From positions 1,426,001 to 1,490,000 of the forward strand of contig CATKHW010000562.1 in assembly GCA_949752795.1 (NCBI GenBank): 64,000 bases of DNA, in the 5' to 3' direction. The notes beneath the pieces were generated by a model. It saw nothing but the letters and a program-made list of their open reading frames with translations. It did not search any database and was not told the DNA's origin. How positions within the stretch are numbered: the first letter of the stretch is position 1; every line of letters begins with the position of its first letter. The stretch is from Hyperoodon ampullatus. Its lineage: Eukaryota; Chordata; Mammalia; Artiodactyla; Ziphiidae. This document shows positions 27,369 through 41,279 of this stretch, in pieces. Both the position numbers and the translations under genes were made by a program.

Positions 27369-29107
27369 CTTGGCCAAAAAGGGCGTATGCGTTTTCTCCT
27401 GAATATATTCAGGAGAAAACACATACGCCCTTTTTGGCCAAGCAAGCAAGCGGGCAATGCAAATCTGCACTACAAAGAAGTATCACTTCCCACCGGTCAA
27501 AAGGGACATCCACAAAATGTGTAAAAAGCAGAAAGGCAAGACAGGCCCTGGAGAACAGGGAGCCTTGTTATGCTGATGGGCGGGATGTAAATTGCCAACT
27601 GCCTCTCTGGAGGAGTACATTGTGTTCCCTAAAACAAGTAAAGAAGAGAGCTACAGAGCCAAGGGCCCTTCCAGTCTAGGAAATATTACTTGGGAAAACT
27701 GAAAATCAATAAGACAGAGCCACCCCAAAATTTAGGGCTGCACTGCTTACAAGGACCTCAACTTGGGTACACCTTAAATATCCCAGGAAATATAAAAATG
27801 GTTCAAAAAATTGTGGTACTTACGTACGATGGAATATCCCTCAGCCATGAAATCAATGTCATAAGACCAGTAGCAGCAAAATGGGTGGATTCAGGTACGA
27901 TGATTCTAAGTGAAATAAGTCACACAGAAAAAGAAACTTATCATAAGATATCACTTATGAAGATCCTTTAAACATGGCTACACTTGAACTGAGTTAGGAA
28001 AGAGAACAGTGTCTCACATCTAGAAAACACTCTTATGCCTGCTTAAGGGGGAAGGAGAGGTGGGGTGATGCATAAAACCAGAGTTTGATATAAGCACAGG
28101 TACCGTTCCAAAAACCAACTATGGAATAGACAAGACCTACACCTTCCTCAGTGAAAGGGACTCAAAACCCCATATTTCCCGCAGAGGAATATATCTGACT
28201 AGTAAGAATCATAAAACCTATGTATTGATATGTCTCCGTAAGGGAATCAAGTGTGTCTAGACTGGCATAAACATGGCAGCGAGAATCAGCTCAAACCCAC
28301 TATAAAAAGGAATTTCAAAAACAAAACAAAAAAACTAGGAAATTCTTTACAATTCCTTCAGGGTCTCTGATGAAACCTGGAATGACCGTATGTACAACGA
28401 CAGCTGGATGTGGCATAAGACTGGACACTTGGGACTGAGAGGATTGGTGAGGTTGGGTGAGCAAATGCAGACCCTTTAAAGCACAAATGCCTGGCACCCA
28501 TTCCATGGGTCCCAACTCTCCAGGTTGAAGGGAATATTACTACAGCTATAACATGTACGGGAAACCTACAGAACGGACACACTGTGAATACGAAAGGTTT
28601 CGAAAACTCAACGAATAGTCCCTCTCCTGGTGCTCCGGGTTGACTTTCCATCTGTTTTACTATCAACCTCACAACTTGGAGAGACTGCCCCTTTAACCTC
28701 CAGGTACGCACAGGTTGCCAATTTGGCAGAGGATGAAAGGGAATAGGGAGAACCAATGAGAGAGTAGCTGTTAGGCATTTGGACGGGCACATACCACTGT
28801 AATTTCCTGGCAGGAAGAAGAATTAACCAAAGTCTCAGCCACCCACCGGGAACCAGTATAGGTCCTGAACCAAAATTTTGGACTTGCGGTCAGGTCACCA
28901 TAAACGAGTTGAAAAATGGAGCTCAGGGGCACAGCAATTCACAAACTGGCCGAGTAATAAAGGTCAACTATCGTCCAAAAATCTGTTGAGGCAAGACAAC
29001 GAGGCGGACTTGAAAGCGAGGCAGAATAGCAGGAAACAGATTTCAAGAGGTACGTTGGAATCGCCTTTAAAGCACAGGAAGAGGGGCACAACTTCGACAA
29101 TGATGCA
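27369..29107 (+). repeat. Satellite monomer M16 (1739 bp)
   Basis: One CpG transition in the right palindrome arm (acac). The segment near 28,315-28,600 shares private variants with M14 (ccgtatgtacaacg, cctacagaacgg) at 3,476 bp spacing. Confidence 0.9.
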
Positions 29108-30846
29108 CTTGGCCAAAAAGGGCGTATGCGGTTTCTCCTGAATATATTCAGGAGAAAACGCATACGCCCTTTTTGGTCAAGCAAGCAAGCGGGCAATGCA
29201 AATCTGCACTACAAAGAAGTATCGCTTCCCAACGGTCAAAAGGGACATCCACAAAATGTGTAAACACCAGAAAGGCAAGACAGGCCCTGGAGAACAGGGA
29301 GCCTTGTTATGCTGATGGGGCGGATGTAACTTGCCAACTGCCTCTCTGGAGGAGTGCATTGTGTTCCCTAAAACAAGTAAAGAACAGAGCTACAGAGCCA
29401 AGGGCACTTCCAGTCTAGGGAATATACCTTGGGAAAACTGAAAATCAATAAGCCAGAGCCACCCCAAAATATAGGTCTGCACTGCTTACAAGGACCTCAA
29501 CTTGGGTACACCTTAAATATCCCAGGAAATATAAAAATGGTTCAAAAAATTGTGGTACTTACGTACGATGGAATATCCCTCAGCCATGAAATCAATGTCA
29601 TAAGACCAGTAGCAGCAAAATGGGTGGATTCAGGTACGATAATTCTAAGTGAAATAAGTCACAGAGAAAAAGAAACTTATCATAAGATATCACTTATGAT
29701 GATCCTGTACACATGGCTACACTTGAACTGAGTTAGGAAAGAGAACAGTGTCTCACATTTAGAAAACACTCTTATGCCTGCTTAAGGGGGAAGGAGAGGT
29801 GGGGTGATGCATAAAACCAGAGTTTGATATAAGCACAGGTACCGTTCCAAAAACCAACTATGGAATAGACAAGACCTACACCTTCCTCAGTGAAAGGGAC
29901 TCAAAACCCCATATTTCCCGCAGAGGAATATATCTGACTAGTAAGAATCTTAAAACCTATGTATTGATATGTCTCCGTAAGGGAATCAAGTGTGTCTAGA
30001 CTGGCATAAACATGGCAGCGAGAATCAGCTCAAACCCATTATAAAAAGGAATTTCAAAAACAAAATCAAAAAACTGGGAAATTCTTTACAATTCCTTCAG
30101 GGTCTCTGATGAAACCTGGAATGACCCTATCTACAACGACAGCTGGATGTGGCATAAGGCTGGACACTTGGGACTGAGACGATTGGTGGGATTGGGTGAG
30201 AAAATGCAGACCCTTTAAAGCACAAATGCCTGGCACCCATTCCATGGGTCCCAACTCTCCAGGATGAAGGGAATATTACTACAGCTATAACATGTACGGT
30301 AAACCTAGAGAACAGACACACTGTGAATACGAAAGGTTTCTAAAACTCAACGAATAGTCCCTCTCCTGGTGCTCCGGTTTGACTTTCAATCTGCTTTACT
30401 ATCAATCTCCCAACTTGGAGAGACAGCCCCTTTAACCTCCTGGCTCGCACAGGTTTCCAATTTGGCAGAGGATGAAAGGGAAGAGGGAGAACCAATGAGA
30501 GAGTAGCTGTTAGGCATTAGGACGGGCACATATCACTCTAACTTCCCAGCAGGAAAAAGAATTAACCAAAGTCTCAGACCCCCACCGTGAACCAGCATAG
30601 GTCCTGAACCAAAATTTTGCACTCCTGGTCAGCTCACAAAAAAACGAGTTGAAAAATGGAGCGCAAGGGCACAGCAATTCACAAACTTTCAGAGTAATAA
30701 AGGACAACTATCGTCCAAAAATCTGTAAAGGGAAGGCAACGAGGCGGACTTGAAAGCGAGGCAGAATACCAGGAAACAGATTTCAAGAGGTACGTTGGAA
30801 TCGCCTTTAAAGCACAGGAAGAGGGGCACAACTTCGACAATGATGC
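29108..30846 (+). repeat. Satellite monomer M17 (1739 bp)
   Basis: Two palindrome mismatches. First of a subtype (M17, M20, M21, M26) marked by gatggggcggatgtaac, aatataggtctgc (aactataggtctgc in M21) and gatgatcctgtacacatgg. The last change removes a stop and lengthens the relic frame from 93 to 100 codons. Confidence 0.9.
29200..30720 (+). repeat. Higher-order block shared with 34,416-35,935 (three-unit phase)
   Basis: Variants gatggggcggatgtaac, aatataggtctgc, gatgatcctgtacacatgg, gagacgattggtggg and tcagacccccaccgtgaacc occur in the same order at an offset of 5,215-5,216 bp. Confidence 0.75.
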
Positions 30847-32584
30847 ACTTGGCCAAAAGTGCGTATGCGTTTTCTCCTGAATATATTCAGGAGAAAACGC
30901 ATACGCCCTTTTTAGCCAAGCAAGCAAGTGGGCAATGCAAATCTGCACTACAAAGAAGTATCACTTCCCACCGGTCAAAAGGGACATCCACAAAATGTGT
31001 AAAAACCAGAAAGGCAAGACAGGCCCTGGAGAACAGGAAGCCTTGTTATGCTGATGAGCGGGATGTAAACTGCCAACTGCCTCTCTGGAGGAGTGCATTG
31101 TGTTCCCTAAAACAAGTAAACAACAGAGCTACAGAGCCTAGGGCACTTCCAGTCTAGGGAATATACCTTGGGAAAACTGAAAATCAATAAGACAGAGTCA
31201 CCCCAAAATTTAGGGCTCCACTGCTTACAAGGACCTCAACTTGGGTACACCTTAAATATCCCAGGAAATATAAAAATGGTTCAAAAAATTGTGGTACTTA
31301 CGTAAGATGGAATATCCCTCAGCCATGAAATCAATGTCATAAGACCAGTAGCAGCAAAATGGGTGGATTCAGGTACGATGATTCTAAGTGAAATAAGTCA
31401 CACAGAAAAAGAAACTTATCATAAGATATCACTTATGAAGATCCTGTAAACATGGCTACACTTGAACTGAGTTAGGAAAGAGAACAGTGTCTCACATTTA
31501 GAAAACACTCTTATGCCTGCTTAAGGGGGAAGGAGAGGTGGGACGATGCATAAAACCAGAGTTTGATATAAGCACAGGTACCGTTCCAAAAACCAACTAT
31601 GGAATAGACAAGACCTACACCTTCCTCAGTGAAAGGGACTCAAAACCCCATATTTCCCACAGAGGAATGTATCTGACTAGTAAGAATCTTAAAATTTATG
31701 TATTGATATGTCTCCATAATGGAATCAAGTGTGTGTAGACTGGCATAAACATGGCAGCGAGAATCAGCTCAAACCCACTATAAAAAGGAATTTCAAAAAC
31801 AAAATAAAAAAACTGGGAAATTCTTTACAATTCCTTCAGGGTCTCTGATGAAACCTGGAATGACCCTATCTACAATGACAGCTGGATGTGGCATAAGGCT
31901 GGACACTTGGAACTGAGAGGCTTGGTGAGATTTTGTGAGCAAATGCAGACCCTTTAAAGCACAAATGTCTGGCACCCATTCCATGGGTCCCAACTCTCCA
32001 GGTTGAAGGGAATATTACTACAGCTATAACATGTACGGGAAACCTAGAGAACGGACACACTGTGAATACGAAAGGTTTCTAGAACTCAGCGAATAGTCCC
32101 TCTCCTGGTGCTCCTGTTTGACTTTACACCTGCTTTACTATCAACCTCCAAAATTGGAGAGACAGCCCCTTTAACCTCTTGGTTCGCACAGGTTGCCAAT
32201 TTGGAAGAGGATGAAAGGGAAGAGGGAGAACCAATGAGAGAGTAGCTGTTACGCATTTGGACGGGCACATATCACTCTAATTTCCCGGCAGGAAGAAGAA
32301 TTAACCAAAGTCTCAGCCACCCACCAGGAACCAGCATAGGTCCTGAACCACAATTTTGTCCATGCGGTCAGCTCACCATAAACGAGTTGAAAAATGGAGC
32401 TCAGGGGAACAGCAATTCACAAACTGGCCGAGTTTAAAGGACAACTATCGTCCAAAAATCTGTTGAGGGAACGCAACGAGGCGGACTTGAAAGCGAGGCA
32501 GAATAGCAGGAAACAGATTTCAAGTGGTATGTTGGAATCGCCTTTAAAGCACAGGAAGAGGGGCACAACTTCGACAATGATGCA
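30847..32584 (+). repeat. Satellite monomer M18 (1738 bp)
   Basis: The left palindrome arm has a 1-bp deletion and a substitution (ccaaaagtgcg) and the right arm one mismatch. The ORF2-derived frame is broken (gtaagatgg near 31,302). Confidence 0.88.
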
Positions 32585-34323
32585 CTTGGCCAAAAAGGGC
32601 GTAATGGTTTTCTCCTGAATATATTCAGGAGAAAACGCATACGCCCTTTTTGGCCAAGCAAGCAAGCGGGCAATGCAAATCTGCACTACCAAGAAGTATC
32701 ACTTCCCACCGGTCAAAAGGGACATCCACACAATGTGTAAAAACCAGAAAGGCAAGACAGGCCCTGGAGAACAGGAAGCCTTGTTATGCTGATGGGCGGG
32801 ATGTAAACTGCCAACTGCCTCTCTGGAGGAGTGCATTGTGTTCCCTAAAACAAGTAAACAACAGAGCTACAGAGCCAAGGGCACTTCCAGTCTAGGGAAT
32901 ATACCTTGGGAAAACTGAAAATCAATAAGACATAGCCACCCCAAAATTTAGGGCTGCACTGCTTTCAAGGACCTCAACTTGGGTACACCTTAAGTATCCC
33001 AGGAAATATAAATATGGTTCAAAAAATTGTGGTACTTACCTACGATGGAATATCCCTCAGCCATGAAATCAATGTCATAAGACCAGTAGCAGCAAAATGG
33101 GTGGATTCAGGTACGATGATTCTAAGTGAAATAAGTCACACAGAAAAAGAAACTTATCATAAGATATCACTTATGAAGATCCTGTAAACATGGCTACACT
33201 TGAACTGAGTTAGGAAAGAGAACAGTGTCTCACATTTAGAAAACACTCTTATGCCTGCTTAAGGGTGAAGGAGAGGTGGGGTGATGCATAAAACCAGAGT
33301 TTGATATAAGCACAGGTACTGCTCGAAAAACCAACTATGGAATAGACAAGAGCTACACCTTCCTCAGTGAAAGGGACTCAAAACCCCATATTTCCCACAG
33401 AGGAATATATCTGACTAGTAAGAATCTTAAAACCTATGTATTGATATGTCTCCATAAGGGAATCAAGTGTGTCTAGACTGGCATAAACATGGCAGCGGGA
33501 ATTAGCTCAAACCCACTATAAAAAGGAATTTCAAAAACAAAACAAAAAAACTGGGAAATTCTTTACAATTCCTTCAGGGTCTCTGATGAAACCTGGAATG
33601 ACCCTATCTACAACGACAGATGGATGTGGCATAAGGCTGGACACTTGGGAGTGAGACAATTGGTGGGATTGGGTGAGCAAATGCAGACCCTTTAAAGCAC
33701 AAATGCCTGCCACCCATTCCATGGGTCCCAACTCTCCAGGATGAAGGGAATATTACTACAGCTATAACATGTACGGTAAACCTAGAGAACGGACACACTG
33801 TGAATACGAAAGGATTCTAAAACTCAATGAATAGTCCCTCTCCTGGTGCTCCGTTTTGACTTTCAATCTGCTTTACTATCAATCTCCCAACTTGGAGAGA
33901 CAGACCCTTTAACCTCCTGGCTCGCACAGGTTGCCAATTTGGCAGAGGTGAAAGGGAAGAGGGAGAACCAATGAGAGAGTAGCTGTTAGGCAGTAGGACG
34001 GGCACATATCACTCTAACTTCCCAGCAGGAAGAAGAATTAACCAAAGTCTCAGACCCCCACCGTGAACCAGCATAGGTCCTGAACCAAAATTTTGCACTC
34101 CTGGACAGCTCACAAAAAAACGAGTTGGAAAATGGAGCACAAGGGCACAGCAATTCACAAACTGGCAGAGTAATAAAGGACAACTATCGTCCAAAAATCT
34201 GTAAAGGGAAGGAAACGAGGCGGACTTGAAAGCGAGGCAGAATACCAGGAAACAGATTTCAAGAGGTACGTTGGAATCACCTTTAAAGCACAGGAAGAGG
34301 GGCACAACTTCGACAATGATGCA
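32585..34323 (+). repeat. Satellite monomer M19 (1739 bp)
   Basis: Three changed bases in the left palindrome arm (gtaatggtttt), identical to M25. Also shares ggtactgctcg near 33,315 and cagcgggaattagc near 33,493 with M25, six units downstream. Confidence 0.9.
32590..34000 (+). repeat. Higher-order block shared with 43,016-44,426 (six-unit phase)
   Basis: The altered left palindrome arm (gtaatggtttt), aacaggaagcc, gctttcaaggacc, ggtactgctcg and cagcgggaattagc recur in order at an offset of 10,426 bp. Confidence 0.75.
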
Positions 34324-36062
34324 CTTGGCCAAAAAGGGCGTATGCTTTTTCTCCTGAATATATTCAGGAGAAAACGCATACGCCCTTTTTGGCCAAGCAA
34401 GCAAGCGGGCAATGCAAATCTGCACTACAAAGAAGTATCACTTCCCAACGGTCAAAAGGGACATCCACAAAATGTGTAAACACCAGAAAGGCAAGACAGG
34501 CCCTGGAGAACAGGGAGCCTTGTTATGCTGATGGGGCGGATGTAACTTGCCAACTGCCTCTCTGGAGGAGTGCATTGTGTTCCCTAAAACAAGTAAAGAA
34601 CAGAGCTACAGAGCCAAGGGCACTTCCAGTCTAGGGAATATACCTTGGGAAAACTGAAAATCAATAAGCCAGAGCCACCCCAAAATATAGGTCTGCACTG
34701 CTTACAAGGACCTCAACTTGGGTACACCTTAAATATCCCAGGAAATATAAAAATGGTTCAAAAAATTGTGGTACTTACGTACGATGGAATATCCCTCAGC
34801 CATGAAATCAATGTCATAAGACCAGTAGCAGCAAAATGGGTGGATTCAGGTACGATTATTCTAAGTGAAATAAGTCACAGAGAAAAACAAACTTATCATA
34901 AGATATCACTTATGATGATCCTGTACACATGGCTACACTTGAACTGAGTTAGGAAAGAGAACAGTGTCTCACATTTAGAAAACACTCTTATGCCTGCTTA
35001 AGGGGGAAGGAGAGGTGGGGTGATGCATAAAACCAGAGTTTGATATAAGCACAGGTACCGTTCCAAAAACCAACTATGGAATAGACAAGACCTACACCTT
35101 CCTCAGTGAAAGGGACTCAAAACCCCATATTTCCCGCAGAGGAATATATCTGACTAGTAAGAATCTTAAAACCTATGTATTGATATGTCTACGTAAGGGA
35201 ATCAAGTGTGTCTAGACTGGCATAAACATGGCAGCGAGAATCAGCTCAAACCCATTATAAAAAGGAATTTCAAAAACAGAACAAAAAAACTGGGAAAATC
35301 TTTACAATTCCTTCAGGGTCTCTGATGAAACCTGGAATGACCCTATCTACAACGACAGCTGGATGTGGCATAAGGCTGGACACTTGGGACTGAGACGATT
35401 GGTGGGATTGGGTGAGCAAATGCAGACCCTTTAAAGCACAAATGCCTTGCACCCATTCCATGGGTCCCAACTCTCCAGGATGAAGGGAATATTACTACAG
35501 CTATAACATGTACGGTAAACCTAGAGAACAGACACACTGTGAATACGAAAGGTTTCTAAAACTCAACGAATAGTCCCTCTCCTGGTGCTCCGGTTTGACT
35601 TACAATCTGCTTTACTATCAATCTCCCAACTTGGAGAGACAGCCCCTTTAACCTCCTGGCTCGCACAGGTTGCCAATTTGGCAGAGGTGAAAGGGAAGAG
35701 GGAGAACCAATGAGAGAGTAGCTGTTAGGCATTAGGACGGGCACATATCACTCTAACTTCCCAGCAGGAAGAAGAATTAACCAAAGTCTCAGACCCCCAC
35801 CGTGAACCAGCATAGGTCCTGAACCAAAATTTTGCACTCCTGGTCAGCTCACAAAAAAACGAGTTGAAAAATGGAGCGCAAGGGCACAGCAATTCACAAA
35901 CTGGCACAGTAATAAAGGACAACTATCGTCCAAAAATCTGTAAAGGGAAGGCAACGAGGCGGACTTGAAAGCGAGGCAGAATAGCAGGAAACAGATTTCA
36001 AGAGGTACGTTGGAATCGCCTTTAAAGCACAGGAAGAGGGGCACAACTTCGACAATGATGCA
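34324..36062 (+). repeat. Satellite monomer M20 (1739 bp)
   Basis: One mismatch in the left palindrome arm (gctttttctcc). M17-type markers, so a three-unit phase relation (5,216 bp) with M17. Confidence 0.9.
34416..35935 (+). repeat. Higher-order block, partner of 29,200-30,720
   Basis: The next monomer (M21) carries the first half of the same variant set, so this type spread both by a three-unit and a one-unit step. Confidence 0.75.
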
Positions 36063-37801
36063 CTTGGCCAAAAAGGGCGTATGTGTTTTCTGCTGAATAT
36101 ATTCAGGAGAAAACGAATACGCCCTTTTTGGCCAAGCAAGCAAGCGGGCAATGCAAATCTGCACTACAAAGAAGTATCACTTCCCACCGGTCAAAAGGGA
36201 CATCCACAAAATGTGTAAACACCAGAAAGGCAAGACAGGCCCTGGAGAACAGGGAGCCTTGTTATGCTGATGGGGCGGATGTAACTTGCCAACTGCCTCT
36301 CTGGAGGAGTGCATTGTGTTCCCTAAAACAAGTAAAGAACAGAGCTACAGAGCCAAGGGCACTTCCAGTCTAGGGAATATACCTTGGGAAAACTGAAAAT
36401 CAATAAGCCAGAGCCACCCCAAACTATAGGTCTGCACTGCTTACAAGGACCTCAACTTGGGTACACCTTAAATATCCCAGGAAATATAAAAATGGTTCAA
36501 AAAATTGTGGTACCTACGTACGATGGAATATCCCTCAGCCATGAAATCAATGTCATAAGACCAGTAGCAGCAAAATGGGTGGATTCAGGTACGATGATTC
36601 TAAGTGAAATAAGTCACACAGAAAAAGAAACTTATCATAAGATATCACTTTTGATGATCCTGTACACATGGCTACACTTGAACTGAGTTAGGAAAGAGAA
36701 CAGTGTCTCACATTTAGAAAACACTCTTATGCCTGCTTAAGGGGGAAGGAGAGGTGGGGTGATGCATAAAACCAGAGTTTGATATAAGCACAGGTACCGT
36801 TCCAAAAACCAACTATGGAATAGACAAGACCTACACCTTCCTCAGTGAAAGGGACTCAAAACCCCATATTTCCCGCAGAGGAATATATCTGACTACTAAG
36901 AATATTAAAACCTATGTATTGATATGTCTACGTAAGGGAATCAAGTGTGTCTAGACTGGCATAAACATGGCAGCGAGAATCAGCTCAAACCCATTATAAA
37001 AAGGAATTTCAAAAACAAAACAAAAAAACTGGGAAATTCTTTACAATTCCTTCAGGGTCTCTGATGAAACCTGGAATGACCCTATCTAGAATGACAGCTG
37101 GATGTGGCATAAGGCTGGACACTTGGGACTGAGAGGATTGGTGAGATTGGGTGAGCAAATGCAGACCCTTTAAAGCACAAATGCCTGGCACCCATTCCAT
37201 GGGTCCCAACTCTCCAGGTTGAAGGGAATATTACTACAGCTCTAACATGTACGGGAAATCTAGAGAACGGACACACTGTGAATACGAAAGGTTTCTAAAA
37301 CTCAACGAATAGTCCCTCTCCTGGTGCTCCGGTTTGAATTTCCATCTGCTTTACTATCAACCTCCCAACTTGGAGAGAGAGCCCCTTTAACCTCCTGGTT
37401 CGCACAGGTTTCCAATTTGGCAGGGGATGAAAGGGAAGAGGGAGAACCAATGAGAGAGTAGCTATTAGGCATTTGGACGGGCACATATCACTGTAATTTC
37501 CCGCCAGGAAGAAAAATTAACCAAAGTCTCAGCCACCCACCGGGAACCACCATAGGTCCCGAACCAAAATTTTGGACATGCGGTCAGCTCACAAAAAACG
37601 AGTTGAAAAATGGAGCTCAGGGGCACAGCAATTCACAAACTGGCCGAGTAATAAAGGAAAACTATCGTCCAAAAATCTGTTGAGGGAAGGCAGCGAGGTA
37701 GACTTGAAAGCGAGGCACAATAGCAGGAAACAGATTTCAAGAGGTACGTTGGAATCGCCTTTAAAGCACAGGAAGAGGGGCAAAACTTCGACAATGATGC
37801 A
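36063..37801 (+). repeat. Satellite monomer M21 (1739 bp)
   Basis: Three palindrome mismatches, two left and one right. M17-type markers. Its distal half (ctagaatgac near 37,085; gaaccaccataggtccc near 37,545) is matched in M26 at 8,685 bp spacing. Confidence 0.9.
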
Positions 37802-37870
37802 CTTGGCCAAAAAGGGCGTATGCGTTTTCTCCTGAATATATTCAGGAGAAAACGCATACGCCCTTTTTGG
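36384..37870 (+). repeat. Higher-order block shared with 45,069-46,555 (five-unit phase)
   Basis: Variants ctagaatgac, cagctctaacatg, gggaaatctag, ggcaggggatg and gaaccaccataggtccc recur in order at an offset of 8,685 bp. Confidence 0.75.
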
Positions 37871-37875
37871 CCAAG
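37802..37875. repeat. Perfect 74-bp palindrome (M22)
   Basis: Same 37-bp arms, centred on 37,834-37,843. Confidence 0.97.
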
Positions 37876-39540
37876 CAAGCAAGCAGGCAATGCAAATCTG
37901 CACTATAAAGAAGTATCACTTCCCACCGGTCAAAAGGGACATCCACAAAATGTGTAAAAACCAGAAAGGCAAGACAGGCCCTGGAGAACAGGGAGCCTTG
38001 TTATGCTGATGGGCGGGATGTAAATTGCCAACTGCCTCACTGGAGGAGTGCATTGTGTTCCCTAAAACAAGTAAACAACAGAGCTACAGAGCCAAGGGCA
38101 CTTCCAGTCTAGGGAATATACCTTGGGAAAACTGAAAATCAATAAGACAGAACCACCCCAAAATATAGGGCTGCACTGCTTACAAGGACCTCAACTTGGG
38201 TACACCTTAAATATCCCAGGAAATATAAAAATGGTTCAAAAAATTGTGGTACTTACGTACGATGGAATATCCCTCACCCATGAAATCAATGTCATAAGAC
38301 CAGTAGCAGCAAAATGGGTGGATTCAGATACGATGATTCTAAGTGAAATAAGTCACACAGATAAAGAAACTTATCATAAGATATCACTTATGAAGATCCT
38401 GTAAACATGGTTACACTTGAACTGAGTTAGGAAAGAGAACAGAGTCTCACATTTAGGAAACAATCTTATGCCTGCTTAAGGGTGAAGGAGAGGTGGGGTG
38501 ATGCATAAAACCAGAGTTTGATATAAGCACAGGTACCGTTCCAAAAACCAACTATGGAATAGACAAGACCTACACCTTCCTCAATGAAAGGGACTCAAAA
38601 CCCCATAGTTCCCGCAGAGGAATTTATCTGACTAGTAAGAATCTTAAAACCTATGTATTGATATGTCTCCGTAAGGGAATCAAGTGTGTCTAGACTGGCA
38701 TAAACATGGCAGCGAGAATCAGCTCAAACCCACTATAAAAAGGAATTTCAAAAGCAAAACAAAAAAACTGGGAAATTCTTTACAATTCCTTCAGGGTCTC
38801 TGATGAAACCTGGAATGACCCTATGTACAACGACAGCTGGATGTGGCATAAGGCTGGACACTTGGGTCTGAGAGGATTTGTGAGATTGGGTGAGAAAATG
38901 CAGACCCTTTAAATCACAAATGCCTGGCACACATTCCATGGGTCACAACTCTCCAGGTTGAAGGGAATATTACTACAGCTATAACATGTACAGGAAACCT
39001 AGAGAACAGAGACACTGTGAATATGAAAGGTTTCTAAAACTCAACGAATAGTCCCTCTCCTGGTGCTCCGGTTTGACTTGCCATCTGCTTTACTATCAAC
39101 CTCCCTATTTTGAGAGACAGCCCCTTTAACCTCCTGGTTCGCACAGGTGGCCAATTTGGCAGAGGATGAAAGGGAAGAGGGAGAACCAATGAGAGAGTAG
39201 CTGTTAGGCATTTGGACGGGCACATATCACTGTAATTTCCCGCCAGGAAGAAGAATTAACCAAAGCCTCAGCCCCCCACCGGGAACCAGTATAGGTCCTG
39301 AACCAAAATTTTGGACTTGCAGTCAGCTCACAAAAAACGAGTTGAAAAATGGAGCTCAGGGGCACAGCAATTCCCAAACTGGCCGAGTAATAAAGGACAA
39401 CTATCGTCCAAAAATCTGTTGATGGAAGGCAACCTGGCGGACTTGAAAACGAGGCAGAATAGCAGGAAACAGATTTCAAGAGGTACATTGGAATCACCTT
39501 TAAAGCACAGGAAGAGGGGCACAACTTCGACAATGATGCA
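37802..39540 (+). repeat. Satellite monomer M22 (1739 bp)
   Basis: Perfect palindrome (37,802-37,875). It shares the tgtgagaaaatgcag-type variants near 38,880-38,930 (also atttgtgagattgg and aaatcacaaatgcc) with M23, its immediate neighbour. Confidence 0.9.
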
Positions 39541-41279
39541 CTTGGCCAAAAAGGGGGTTTGCGTTTTCTCCTGAATATATTCAGGAGAAAACGCATACGC
39601 CCTTTTTGGCCAAGCAAGCAAGCGGGCAATGCAAATCTGCACTACAAAGAAGTATCACTTCCCACCGGTCAAAAGGGACATCCACAAAATGTGTAAAAAC
39701 CAGAAAGGCAAGACAGGCCCTGGAGAACAGGGAGCCTTGTTATGCTGATGGGCGGGATGTAAATTGCCAACTGCCTCACTGGAGGAGTGCATTGTGTTCC
39801 CTAAAACAAGTAAACAACAGAGCTACAGAGCCAAGGGCACTTCCAGTCTAGGGAATATACCTTGGGAAAACTGAAAATCAATAAGACAGAGCCACCCCAA
39901 AATTTAGGGCTGCACTACTTACAAGGACCTCAACTTGGGTACACCTTAAATATCCCAGGAAATATAAAAATGGTTCAAAAAATTGTGGTACTTACATACG
40001 ATGGAATATCCATCAGCGGTGAAATCAATGTCATAAGACCAGTAGCAGCAAAATGGGTGGATTCAGGTACGATGATTCTAAGTGAAATAAGTCACACAGA
40101 AAAAGAAACTGATCATAAGATATCACTTATGAAGATCCTGTAAACATGGTTACACTTGAACTGAGTTAGGAAAGAGAACAGTGTCTCACATTTAGAAAAC
40201 ACTCTTATGCCTGCTTAAGGGTGAAGGAGAGGTGGGGTGATGCATAAAACCAGAGTTTGATATAAGCACAGGTACCGTTCCAAAAACCAACTATGGAATA
40301 GACAAGACCTACAACTTCCTCAGTGAAAGGGACTCAAAACCCCATAGTTCCCGCAGAGGAATATATCTGACTAGTAAGAATGTTAAAACCTATGTATTGA
40401 TATGTCTCCGTAGGGGAATCAAGTGTGTCTAGACTGGCATAAACATGGCAGCGAGAATCAGCTCAAACCCACTATAAAAAGGAATTTCAAAAACAAAACA
40501 AAAAAACTGGGAAATTCTTTACAATTCCTTCAGGGTCTCTGATGAAACCTGGAATGACCCTATGTACAACGACAGCTGGATGTGGCATAAGGCTGGACAC
40601 TTGGGTCTAAGAGGATTTGTGAGATTGGTTGAGAAAATGCAGACCCTTTAAATCACAAATGCCTGGCACACATTCCATGGGTCACAACTCTCCAGGTTGA
40701 AGGGAATATTACTACAGCTATAACATGTACAGGAAACCTAGAGAACAGACACACTGTGAATATGAAAGGTTTCTCAAACTCAACGAATAGTCCCTCTCCT
40801 GGTGCTCCGGTTTGACTTGCCATCTGCTTTACTATCAACCTCCCAACTTGGAGAGACAGCCCCTTTAACCTCCTGGTTCACACAGGTTGCCAATTTGGCA
40901 GAGGATGAAAGGGAAGAGGGAGAACCAATGAGAGAGTAGCTGTTAGGCATTTGGATGGGCACATATCACTCTAATTTCCCGGCAGGAAGAAGAATTAACC
41001 AAAGTCTCAGCCACCCACCGGGAACCAGTATAGGTCCTGAACCAAAATTTTGGACATGCGGTCAGCTCACAAAAAACGAGTTGAAAAATGGAGCTCAGGG
41101 GCACAGCAATTCACAAACTGGCCGAGTAATAAAGGACAACTATCGTCCAAAAATCTGTTGAGGGAAGGCAACGAGGCGGACTTGAAAGCGAGGCAGAATA
41201 GCAGGAAACAGATTTCAAGAGGTACGTTGGAATCGACTTTAAAGCACAGGAAGAGGGGTGCAACTTAGAAAATGATGCA
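39541..41279 (+). repeat. Satellite monomer M23 (1739 bp)
   Basis: Two mismatches in the left palindrome arm (gggggtttgcg). Unusual catcagcggtgaaatc near 40,010 replaces the common ccctcagccatg form. Confidence 0.9.
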